Shown here one piece after another: positions 38,665-48,499 of a stretch of DNA of 64,000 bases. The position numbers and the translations under genes are program-made. Below the pieces are notes generated by a model that made no database searches, had not been told where the DNA came from, and was given only the letters and a program-made list of their open reading frames with translations. The stretch comes from Drosophila persimilis (taxonomy: Eukaryota > Arthropoda > Insecta > Diptera > Drosophilidae), in the NCBI RefSeq assembly GCF_003286085.1, contig NW_020825322.1:558001-622000 (forward strand), in the 5' to 3' direction. How positions within the stretch are numbered: position 1 is the first letter of the stretch; every line of letters begins with the position of its first letter.

Positions 38665-40816
38665 GGGAAGTTAGAAGTCTTCCTGAACCCTGTTGGTTTT
38701 TGGGATTATCTTTGATAGTATTCTGGAAAACAGATCATGGCTATAGTATCTCATCTTTATGTTTATTTATTTTAACATTACAGAGAACTAAGGTTTAATT
38801 GTTACCACAGCCTGTGCCTAAAGCAACTTTGCTCTCTGAGACAGTATACAAAAGCCAACCTTATGATATAGTATTCCGATTACATTTTTATGGATAACGT
38901 ATCACTGGAATCTGTAGATTTTGAACTTAATAGCTACTTTTCGCCTTTTCCGCAAGAATACATAGACTACTTGGAGTATAGGTACAGTTAAAGTACTTTT
39001 TGAAAGTGTAACCGAAAAAAATACACCAAAAATTGCAAAACGAGTTGGCCATCGAGATCGAGACCATCAACTGGAGCAGTGATGGCTATCGATCAACGGC
39101 TGTTCTGGTTCTGGTTGAGGCTCAGAGCTGGCACTGGCACTGGCTCTGTCTTGATTACAATCAATGAGAAAACGTAGCATAATCCCGCAACGATACTAAA
39201 AGGTTCCCAAAACAAAACAAAAACAAAAAAAAAACGAGCCCATAAGAATCGAAAAAAGTTCAGCCTCGAAACAGTTACAGAACCGTATGGACAGGCTAAT
39301 AACAAACAATTAGTAACTATCAGCACTGGCATTAAGCGGGGTCCATGGTCCAGTCTGCTGCTGACCCACATTGGAGGCGCCGCAGATCCACCCGGAATCC
39401 ATCCTGGGATCAGCGAATGAGCCATGAGCCACGAGCCAGGGGTAACGCTCCAGTCAGACAATCAAGCATTTCGGGGCATTTCATTAGGCATTACAGATCG
39501 AAAGGGTTACAGAGTCGAAAAAATGAAGAAACATTTAATTACGAATTACGAGCAACGCAAAGGAGTAGACTGGGAGAGTGGGGGAAGGAAGGATCTGGCC
39601 GAGTGTGTGCGGTGGGTCCCGATCTTTGGCCCTTAATTAGTAGACCTGTCCTCTGATACATATCACTGGAGGAAAGTAAATGGAAGAGAGAGCGAGCGCG
39701 TGTCCCTTTTTTTTGGCTACTGTCCTGCGGGACCAATTAGTACCCATTCCCGATACCCCATCCACTTGCTGCATTGCCCTCAAGGGTTAACGTGGATGCT
39801 GCGGTAGGTGAAAGTCGTAAACCGATTAGACATTAGTTATGCTCGTAAAAGATTGCGTGTTAGTCGGTTGTGGACTGCAGGAGCCGCAGTAGCCACAGTA
39901 GCAGCAGCAGCAGCATCAGCATCAGCAGAAGCCAAGTTCCATTACAGTCGCATTCTGATACGATCGCTCGAAACGAAATGAAACGAAAGTTATGGCTTGG
40001 TTTTGTGTGTGTCGTCCCCTGTTAGGGAAAACAAATTTCACATCGGTTGCATAGATTGATCTATGGTCTGATGAGTCATAGGAATGAGGTACGTGAAGGT
40101 AGAAGAAAGTTATGTTCATAAAGGACCTCCGGCTACACAAAAAATGATTTTTATTTTAAGGTTTGATTCTTCGGATCTACGAAGACCTGTAAGTGAGTGT
40201 CCTTTGTCATAAAATGTATATTTAACACACAACTTTTGATGTACTTACGGAGGCAGGCATAGTATCCTCATACCTTACCATAAATTCCTTAAAAAGGTTT
40301 ACTTTTTTTAAGTTTGATTCCAAATAACTACTGAACGATGTACATATGTGTGTTATACATCGAAGAAATTGTAGAAAATGGCATATTTCCCATGGTGGAC
40401 CCAATTCTATAGTAAAGATGTGACACTTGAGAGCCCTAGATCATTCCCAACTTGGATTGATACGATACTCGTTGGAGACCCTTTCCGTGTACATGGACCT
40501 GCTTGATTGGATGGTGATCGGTGAGTCCGGGCACCCATAAATAAGGCACAACAGGCCGCACCGCAATATCAGCTGGGTTCCATCTCTGGCCCAAACACAA
40601 GTCATTGGGCAAAGCAAATAAAATTATCTCATTACAAATTATGCCCCCAATCCCAGAGAGTGGCAGGAAGGAGGAGCACAACGAAGGGGAGTGGAAGCAG
40701 AGATGTGGAGCTGATGTTGAAGCTGAAGCAGTGCCTGGGTGGAGGAGCTCGAGCAGACGCTAAATAGATTATGTCAAATGATCGGAATCACATCATAAAT
40801 CCAATCCGGCACTGGC

Positions 40817-40878
40817 GGATGAGGATGAGGATGAGGAAGAGGCTGAAGATCAGGATGAGGTAACGATGAGGATGAGGA
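40817..40878. repeat. GATGAG hexamer tract
   Basis: Imperfect purine-only GATGAG units in two blocks. Confidence 0.8.
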
Positions 40879-41646
40879 GTATGCTGGATCAAGTGCCGCT
40901 GGGCGCGGAATGAATGCGTCCAAAATCAAATAAGCCAGGGCGGTGCAGTGTGGGCGTTGCAAGACCAAGTTGCAAGCCGCCGCCGCCGCCGCTGCCCCCT
41001 CCGTGCGCCTCCTGTGCCTCTTTAACACATTTTTAAATGAAACCCAGCCCCGGCATCGATTATTGTTTTGCATGTGGCCGAAAAACAAAAAACGAACAGA
41101 ACTGAACTGAAACCGATATGAGAATCCCTGCCTCAGTCGCTGCCCCAGTAGCCGACGGCGCTTTGAAGCATGCACCTTCGATCTCTCAAGCTCAGCTGAT
41201 AACGCACCACTAGCACCACCAAAGACACCACCAAGCACACCACCACCGCAGAGACAGCGACAGGGAGACGGGGAGACCGAGATACCGAGACCCCATCCAA
41301 GGAGGTGCAGAAGTATGGCGAAAACAATAAAATATTGATCGGAATGAACAATAAATTCAATGCCTAAGTACAGAGCCATATTTTGTGGTTTCTGCTGAGG
41401 ATACGTTCGGTTTGGGTATTTGGATGCGATTTGTGTGGAACTGGACTGGGGAGGGGGTGGGGGAGGGGGAGTTGGGATCTTTAAGGGGTTCGGGACTGTT
41501 TGCTGCTCTGGTGCTGTGCTGCCTCAACTCCCTCACACTTTGCGTGCAAAAATCGATCAGCGCGAAATGAAATTGAAGTTAAAGCGCAGCGCCCCAGGGC
41601 CGAGGCCATATAGCATGCCCAGATATATATCTCGACTGGGCCCGAA

Positions 41647-41687
41647 CTCCAGCACCAGCTCCAGCACCAGCACCAGCACCAGCTCCA
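41647..41687. repeat. CACCAG/CTCCAG hexamer array
   Basis: About seven imperfect units. They create a Ser/Thr-rich frame of no apparent coding value. Confidence 0.8.
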
Positions 41688-42848
41688 GATCCAACAGAGC
41701 GGGCCAATGACTCCAAAGAGCTTCTTCGGAGCGGCTTTTGCGTGTGAAACTCCTTTGAAATTGGATAGATCTCAGGACGGGACGGAATGTCGGCGTAGGA
41801 CAGGGACAGAGTGTGGAACGATCATTGTTCGTGTGACATTCCGGCAGAGCGAAATCAATTTGCGAATGGTTCAATGCTTTTCCGTACAAAATTCATTTGC
41901 TTTGGCACACAAAGTCATCATCGACGTTGGACCCGGTTTCGGTTCGCTTCGGGTGATAAATTTTCAATTTGTTTGACTTGAGCGAGCTCTCACCCACACA
42001 GGAATCTGGCAGCCCTGGGTGGATCTCTTGCTGGTAGCGCAACGAATCCAAGTTGACATTGCCGCACGGGCGACAAAGCGGCCTCATCATGGCCCATTGT
42101 GTGTAGTGCAACATTAGGTCATGCCGGATCAAGTGGGTTACACCTACACCTACACCAACACCTAGGGCAACGGCTGCATAAACTACCTACTGCGGACCGC
42201 TCCCCTGTGATCGCTGTGCCCTGTGTCCTTTGACCTGTCCTGTCCTGGCGCAGGACACTCGCACTGTGCATACATTAAACACAATAACTCTTTGTGGCGT
42301 ATCGCTTTCATTCATGCCACATCTTGGTGGGTCCTCTCACAATCCTCACATAAATATTCTCCCACACTTTGAGGATGACCAGGCTTCTTGTCTTCCATCT
42401 TGACATCTCCATTAGCCAGCGGACTGCAAGTTAATTAACATTTTATCCATATTCCATGTCGAATATGCGGACAGGAAGTCAGGAAGATTACCATATGAAT
42501 ATATCTCTAAAAATTAAAGTATAATAGTTTTTTTGCTTCCTTAAGATGGGACATTCTAAGGTTCATTTCATATTCGAAATATTTTGTTTGTGTTAGTCTG
42601 ATGATCGCTTAATAATTGCTTGGAATAAAACCACTTCTTTAAGAAATCTTTAAAAGAGTTATACGTTTCTTTTCTAACTTTCTTTGTTGTCTGTTTAGGG
42701 TTCCGTTGGGTGATTTCCTACACCTCTATCCATATCCCAGCTATCTATATCTCATGTGTATGCCCCGAACTTTTGGTAAGGGATTAATATAACATTGAAG
42801 GATTTTCTTTTTTATCTGAAAAGTGAATCAGTGGCGCGCTTGTGGGTC

Positions 42849-43366
42849 TGATAACAAACTGATAGGAAAGTTAACGACACCACTGACAATGACTAAGTGA
42901 AATTGTTACACTTATGTGTACATGTACATTTATCTTATAAAAATTGATAACAGCTATTCCTACACTGCGGCTCGGCAGCATTGGACTCGACAGGTAATAG
43001 GTTGCCAAATAAATTGTCAAATAATTGTATATTTTTTTCACTGCAGGCAAATAAGCTTCTAAAAAAAGAAAGTATCAAAAGTCATATCGAATTTTCAAAT
43101 ATATTTTCTTATGAAACGCACTGTTACTGACTCAACTCGTGCATATCGAGTTGCATAAATCATATTTCTTAGATAACAAACCAAGATACAGGCCGCAATA
43201 TTCAATTTTCGATAAACTAACCGATTATCGATAGACATTCATATCTTCTTAGTGATCGATACAAAGTCCGAAAGCAATGGAAAGTAAAATGGTAATTGGT
43301 GCATACAAGTGCACTGTATGTGTGCGTAAGTCCCCTTTTGTGCTAGACATTCACGAAATGTTATCT
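42849..43366. promoter_or_regulatory. GATA-motif cluster upstream of pcl
   Basis: Six WGATAR matches occur in 518 bp: TGATAA at 42849 and 42945, TGATAG at 42860, AGATAA at 43171, and reverse-strand AGATAA at 42930 and 43361. By simple base composition I expect one or two. GATA factors drive digestive-tract genes in flies, so the cluster would fit gut expression of a pepsin-like gene. That expression is inferred, not known from this sequence. Confidence 0.4.
43226..43233. promoter_or_regulatory. DRE/BEAF-type site upstream of pcl
   Basis: An exact TATCGATA, with two further CGATA cores within 55 bp (CGATA at about 43210 and 43257). DREF and BEAF-32 recognise this motif, and BEAF-32 favours clustered CGATA. 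It lies about 190 bp upstream of the predicted pcl start site. Confidence 0.4.
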
Positions 43367-43388
43367 GAAGAAGATTTGTAGAGCGGCG

Positions 43389-43396
43389 TATAAAAG
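43389..43396 (+). promoter_or_regulatory. pcl: pcl TATA box
   Basis: A perfect TATAAAAG, 30 bp upstream of an initiator-like GCAGTT whose A is at 43419. This places the start site at about 43419 and leaves a 29-base leader before the ATG. Spacing and sequence fit a standard Drosophila TATA/Inr promoter. Confidence 0.8.
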
Positions 43397-43418
43397 CCCA
43401 GGCATATAGAGGCCCAGC

Positions 43419-43447
43419 AGTTAGTCGAAGTTAACCGGGCAAGCAAC
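43419..43447 (+). other. pcl: Predicted pcl 5' leader
   Basis: A short leader running from the predicted start site to the ATG. The translation context AGCAACATG is a good Drosophila match. Confidence 0.6.
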
Positions 43448-44698
43448 ATGACCAGCAGAACCACCCAAGTTACGGCGTTGGCCCTGCTGACCGTTCTAGG
43501 CCTGGTGGCGGGGTCCTTGCACCGGATACCCGTGCGCCGCTCGGAGAAGTATGTGAGGACCCGCCAAAGCCTCATAGCCGAACGCGAGATTGTGTTGAGG
43601 AAATACAACCTAGTGCAGAGCAATATCAGTAGCACTACGAACACCACCGCTGGAAACTACTCTGTGGAGACCCTGTCAAACGTTAATAATCTTCAGTATT
43701 ACGGCAGCATCAGCATCGGAACCCCACCTCAGAATTTCATGGTGCAGTTCGACACGGGGTCTTCCAATCTGTGGATTCCCAGCGTGGATTGTTTTAGTGC
43801 TGACTGCTATTATCACAATACATACTCATCCGCGAATTCCACCACATATCAAGTCAATGGGACCGCCTTCTCCATCACCTATGGCTCGGGCAGCGTGTCG
43901 GGCATCCTCTCCACGGATGTGGTGACCGTGGCTGGACTGAAAATTCCCCGCCAAATGTTCGGGGAGGCCACCATAGTGACGGGCACTAGCTTGCTAGATG
44001 CCTCGTTCGACGGCATCTTTGGCATGGCCTACTCCAGCCTGGCCGTTGACGGAGTTGTGCCGCCGTTCTACAATTTGTGGAGCGAGAAACTGGTGGATGC
44101 GCCCGTGTTCTCCTTCTATCTTAAAACCAATGGCACCTCAAAGGCGAGCTATGGAGGAGAGCTCATTCTGGGCGGTTCCGATCCGTCGCTCTATGAGGGC
44201 AAACTGGTCTATGCTCCCGTCTCCAGCAGGAACTACTGGCAGTTCATGATGGACGGCGTCACTTTTGGTAGCACTACCTTGTGCACGTACTGCCAGGCAG
44301 TGGCCGATACGGGCACCTCGCTCCTCATTGCTCCGTACTACATCTATCTGATGATCACATCGATGGTTAATCAGAACATTCTCTGCGCTGACGTTCCATA
44401 CTTGCCCACCCTGACCATTACCATAAGCGGTGTACCCTTCAAGATCCCACCCAGTGCGTATATCGTGGAATTGGGTAGCGAATGTACCCTGGGCATCTCG
44501 TACATACAGGGCACTGATTTCTGGATTCTGGGCGATATCTTCATTGGCCGCCACTACACAGAATTCGATTTGGGCAACAATCGCTTGGGTTTCGCCTCAG
44601 TGAACTCCGGAAGTGTTCTGGGAGCCTTCTCACTCTTGAAGATCTTCTGCCTAGCAGCTCTTTGTGGACTTTGGAAGCTGTGCAACCTGCAGAGCTAA
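43448..44698 (+). CDS. pcl: Pepsinogen-like aspartic protease (pcl)
   Basis: An intronless ORF of 416 residues, ending with TAA at 44696-44698. Seen in order: a hydrophobic signal peptide (about residues 8-22); a basic propeptide (about 24-55); the first catalytic motif FDTGSSNLW with Asp102; the flap Tyr145 in YGSG; and the second catalytic motif ADTGTSLL with Asp287. Cysteine pairs 115/120, 279/282 and 312/346 match the pepsin disulfides. Several N-glycosylation sequons are present (for example Asn59, 65, 130, 137, 228). Family A1 enzymes cleave peptide bonds at acid pH after propeptide removal. Pcl is the known pepsin-like gene lying inside AS-C between l(1)sc and ase, transcribed here away from ase. 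An unusual feature is a hydrophobic C-terminal tail (about 388-408) that typical secreted pepsins lack. Both catalytic residues are intact, so an active enzyme is expected. Confidence 0.95.
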   Translation: MTSRTTQVTALALLTVLGLVAGSLHRIPVRRSEKYVRTRQSLIAEREIVLRKYNLVQSNISSTTNTTAGNYSVETLSNVNNLQYYGSISIGTPPQNFMVQFDTGSSNLWIPSVDCFSADCYYHNTYSSANSTTYQVNGTAFSITYGSGSVSGILSTDVVTVAGLKIPRQMFGEATIVTGTSLLDASFDGIFGMAYSSLAVDGVVPPFYNLWSEKLVDAPVFSFYLKTNGTSKASYGGELILGGSDPSLYEGKLVYAPVSSRNYWQFMMDGVTFGSTTLCTYCQAVADTGTSLLIAPYYIYLMITSMVNQNILCADVPYLPTLTITISGVPFKIPPSAYIVELGSECTLGISYIQGTDFWILGDIFIGRHYTEFDLGNNRLGFASVNSGSVLGAFSLLKIFCLAALCGLWKLCNLQS

Positions 44699-44834
44699 AC
44701 GATCATCAAAGTAACTATGAAATACCCACGAGTAGAAGTGTGAATCACAGCCCAAAGTATATCGATGGCTCATTAATCATGCACTGTAGATAACAAAAAT
44801 ATTGGTTGCCCCATCATTCTATTTTCTCTATATA

Positions 44835-44840
44835 AATAAA
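44835..44840 (+). terminator. pcl: pcl polyadenylation signal
   Basis: A canonical AATAAA, 137 bases past the stop codon and the first one downstream. Cleavage would be expected at about 44850-44870. Confidence 0.7.
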
Positions 44841-44946
44841 CGATATGATACGATACGATATGTTACACACTCTTGTACGTAATGTCAATTCTCCTTACAA
44901 ATCCTACTTTGGCCGGAACGTTTAAGACCAGCCCCAGCCACAGCTC

Positions 44947-44968
44947 CAGCCTCAGCCTCAGCCTCAGC
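44947..44968. repeat. CAGCCT hexamer repeat
   Basis: About three and a half CAGCCT units just downstream of pcl. Confidence 0.8.
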
Positions 44969-45275
44969 GTCGACCTAATTGAGTTGCGGAGGGCCTATGG
45001 CTTTGCTTTGCTGGAATGTTTTTCAACTCCTCGGGGATCAGCGATCGCAAATTGAGCGGGCCTAATTGGACCATGTGATTTATTGTGAAAAACGAAGACA
45101 GAACCCAGAAAGAACAAAAATTGGAACTGATCTGAAACTCTGAAACTGAACTGAACTGAAGTGAAGTAAAGTGGAACTCAATGAGCGCATTATTTATGTG
45201 ATGTTATTTTTTGTGCTTTAGCTGGGGATTAGGACCCGTCGGCTCCCACACGGGTTCGAGATCTGCTTGGTTGGT

Positions 45276-45301
45276 GGCCTCGGCCTCGGCCTCGGCCTCG
45301 G
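45276..45301. repeat. GGCCTC hexamer repeat
   Basis: Four tandem GGCCTC units. Confidence 0.85.
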
Positions 45302-45599
45302 TTCAGTTCAGGATCACTCTAATGAGTGCAGTACCCTGGCTCGGGGTTAAATTTATTGATCAAGCAATTGCATCAACTCTCGACGCTCATCAAATACCAA
45401 TAAAATATCATTTGATGTAATTGAGCCCAGGCATCGATGGCTGGATGGGATCTCCGAGACCACCAGCATTTGACCCCAGGGTCTCCTCTGAGTGGAGACT
45501 CGGATGGTCGGGCGGGGCCGACCTCGTCCTGGTCTCGGGCCACGACGAAAGCAATCTGTCTCATTAGCCGCAAAAGCTCGACTTGATTTATGGCCAACT

Positions 45600-45626
45600 T
45601 GTTGTTGCTGTTGCTGTTGCTGTTGT
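45600..45626. repeat. GTTGCT hexamer repeat
   Basis: About four tandem TTGCTG units. Confidence 0.85.
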
Positions 45627-45844
45627 GGCCGTGTATCGGTTGTTAGCCGCTCAGATAAATCACATTAAAATATTTCACAATGCCTGGCCGAGAGGGTCAG
45701 AGGGATAGAAGGGGGAACACCTTAACAAGTTGTCTGCTGACAAATCTCTAAACGAAATCAGTTAACAACTTAACTAATGATTATCAATACGCATTTCAAA
45801 CAGCCACAGGAAGGAAATGCTTGCCCTGGAGGCCCGAAGCCTTT

Positions 45845-45936
45845 GATACCCTTGGAGACACATCGTTTATATTTATATGCATATCCGGCTTAAGACTTTT
45901 TCAAGCGATCTATTCTGTGGCAGCTATATATGATAT
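45845..45936. repeat. Degenerate fragment of a dispersed Drosophila repeat
   Basis: It opens with GATACCCTTGGAGA and ends near TGGCAGCTATATATGATAT (45918-45936). From memory, both pieces are near-matches to a very common Drosophila intergenic repeat that carries GATACCCTTGCAGAG and GGCAGCTATATGATAT. I cannot name the family with certainty. The stretch between them is diverged. It is probably an old, inactive fragment. Confidence 0.4.
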
Positions 45937-47179
45937 GCACATTCCGGTATATTTAGTTTCTAACATTTTGTTGGAATTTTTTCTAAAGGACTTGTACATA
46001 TGTACATCTATAGACTGTAAATGATAATCAAGATTATGTACATATCCCGATTAAAAAAATTATTTTCTGCGTTGCAAGCATTCGGTCAGAATAGTAGTAC
46101 TCGCCGAAAGGGTACAACAGCGCTCGCGCTCGACAACATCGATAAGGTCCGACGATCGAAAAGCTCTAAAAGCCGCATGGTGCTAACAAACACAAACACA
46201 AGACCGACCACTTAAAGCGTGTGTGTTTTCTGTGTGTGTGCGTGCACTGGTAGGCATAAAAAATAATCTTTGATAACGGCTTTGTCGCTTCGCACATCTG
46301 CAATCTCTTGTTGTCCCGCTCTGTTCTGTTATGTTCAGTGCTCTGTTCAATTATACAGCCAAGCGAAAATGTTCGGCTTTTTTTCTTATGTTAATTTTTA
46401 TAGGGTCACATAGAAGAACATGGATAGATAAGGAGGTGGTATACTAGCAGCAAGCCTAGGAGAAGAGTATCGTGAGTGCGTGTGAAAAGGAACTTTCGGA
46501 GGTGCCAGCTGACATTTTTGTGGCTTCTCCCACTTGATGCTATTGCTCTCCTGCCATTGATTTTCACCCTCTTCCTCTTACTTGTAGTCTTAACTTTTGG
46601 GTATTTCATTATTTCCTAGAATTTGGACTGTGCAAAAGCCCATCGTGGTTGACCGTTAATACCCTACCCAATGCCAAATGTATGCACATAGCATATAGCG
46701 GACTTTTGATAATCATTTTTCAGCATTTTTTCATCTTGCATTTCCGATAATTATCTATAATTTAAATATAAATTGAAATAGTGGAGTATAGATTTGCTTT
46801 ATATAAATTTATAAATGGAACTTTCGGAAAGAGACAATCGCTTTCAAACCTTAAAGACTGAACCCGGTCTCATCTCCAAGGCGCCCAATTGTTGCATTCG
46901 AGTAGGTGCGAATATTTTGCAGCTGGTGTGTATCAGCCAGTGTTTCAAAATATGCAAATTAAATGTAAATAAGTTTTGCAACTATTTCTTGTTCTTTATT
47001 TTCTTTTCATTTCTTTTCTTTCTTTGTGCATTTATCTTAATATATTTTATCGCAAATCGTTCGTCTTCGTTTGCGTCTGCGTCTGCCTCTGCCTCTGCGC
47101 CTGCGCAGTCAGCGCAAGCGTCTGCGTTGCGTTCCTTTCGATGCAGAATCGAAGTTGTTGCAAGTGTTGTTGCGGTTTT

Positions 47180-47194
47180 GATACCCTTGCAGAG
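47180..47194. repeat. GATACCCTTGCAGAG, dispersed-repeat end
   Basis: Fifteen bases match the recalled start of the same dispersed repeat as at 45845. Similarity fades downstream (AAAGGTTATAGC against a recalled GGTATTATAA-type sequence). Confidence 0.35.
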
Positions 47195-47535
47195 AAAGGT
47201 TATAGCATTTCAGGAAAATGTTTCCCATACCACACTATATGTATAACTTTTAGGAATTTCAGGCCAATAAGATAATAATATAATAAAGATCACTCTGTCA
47301 AAAGACACTTCTTTGGGGAATACAATGAAGATGGGTCTGCAAGAGTGTTTAGAACTTCGGTTACTGAAGGTAGGATTTTTTTCTTTTTTGTTGTAATGGT
47401 TTTTGCGTGTTTCCGTTTGCTCGCTTCTTTCTTTCTGCGAATCTGTAAAAGTCTAACGGTTCTCAGTGATCGGTTCTCTCATCGATTAACCCAATCGAAG
47501 CTTATCAAATTTTCTGCATAAAGCCCCAAAGCCAT

Positions 47536-47996
47536 TATCGATAGCAAGATACTTAATCATTAAAGATCGCATGGATTTGGAGTTGAAAAAGAGACAATCT
47601 CGGCGGTTGAGTCAATACGGCCTGAGTCGGATTTTCCTGGGTAAACCCCTAGAGAGACCACCGCCAAAAAAGAGAGAGTTTCCCCAAAAGAAAAACGCCT
47701 AGTTCTTACATTTTATATAAATGTATTATATATAAATATATTTTATGTATATTATGTTGTATCAAAGCATTATCGATACCGATTTAAAAAAGAAATGCCA
47801 CTTTCGATCAACATAATCGTTGTGGCAATTATAAAATGGTTTATTATGGAAGTGTGGTCCCATGAGTGAGAGATAAATCAATGGGATAACCGCGATAAAG
47901 AGCGTTTCGCATTGGATTCGCCTCTCGTTTCGTTTCGATTCGATTCGCTCCAGTCCGTTGGGGGAGCTTGGGTTGGGGCCTACACTCGTATCGATA
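47536..47996. promoter_or_regulatory. Cluster of three exact DRE (TATCGATA) sites
   Basis: Perfect TATCGATA occurs at 47536-47543, 47771-47778 and 47989-47996. With equal base frequencies about one is expected in the whole 64 kb. DREF and BEAF-32 bind this palindrome. DREs mark housekeeping promoters, and BEAF clusters mark domain boundaries. No open reading frame nearby supports a housekeeping gene, so a boundary element is the more likely reading. Confidence 0.4.
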
Positions 47997-48460
47997 AGGA
48001 TAACTAGTTTTGAGGCCTGCTGCCCGCCGCCGTGTGCCCTAAGTGATTACAGTTTATGAGTTATTGTAAAGAGGAAGAGAGGCAGCAACAGCATCAGAAG
48101 CAGCAGCAGCCACAACTACGAGCGAGTATACCATCAGATATTATTTACTTTAATCTGCTACATCGGCCAGACTTAATTGCAAAGCTGTTGGGGGAAAAGT
48201 CCTGGGTCGCACAGCCACAGTCACAGCCCCTGTCACGCATGCGGCACACTTTTGCGCCCCGAAAAATGTGTAATTTGTAGCAATTTTGGAAGCTTGAAAG
48301 CCAACTTGCAACTGCCACCAGCCGCTGCAGCGGCGTGTTCATACTCGGTATGATAACAACATGAGGAAAAAACTGGGTCAAAGTTTTATATTCGAATCGC
48401 TTGGAAACGCGCCATAAATGAAAATGACGTCGATCCCCTGGACTCCAGGGCCTGGTCCCT

Positions 48461-48499
48461 CGTCGCTGGTCGCTGGTCGCCTGTCGCCGGTCGCCGGTC
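48461..48499. repeat. GTCGCTG/GTCGCCG heptamer repeat
   Basis: About five imperfect heptamer units. Confidence 0.8.

Larger units (their letters stand above)
34001..42848. other. Gene-free DNA between ase and pcl, second part
   Basis: No credible gene. Repeats include CGATCC/GCTGCT at about 34321-34381, G/C-rich GGGGC at 34568-34600, GGGGATT at 35035-35059, GA at about 35218-35236, ATC at 38403-38452, CAG at about 39900-39925, GATGAG at 40817-40878 and CACCAG at 41647-41687. Two E-boxes 15 bp apart lie at 37691-37696 and 37706-37711. A dispersed-repeat-like GATACCCTT lies at 38639-38647. The last few kilobases before pcl turn AT-rich. Confidence 0.5.

Noticed and set aside
40774..41379. 201-codon - strand frame
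   Set aside because: It overlaps the GATGAG tract and other simple repeats and resembles no family.
45253..45263. GGGTTCGAGAT resembling a tRNA T-arm B-box
   Set aside because: There is no T-stem complement and no A-box or cloverleaf upstream.
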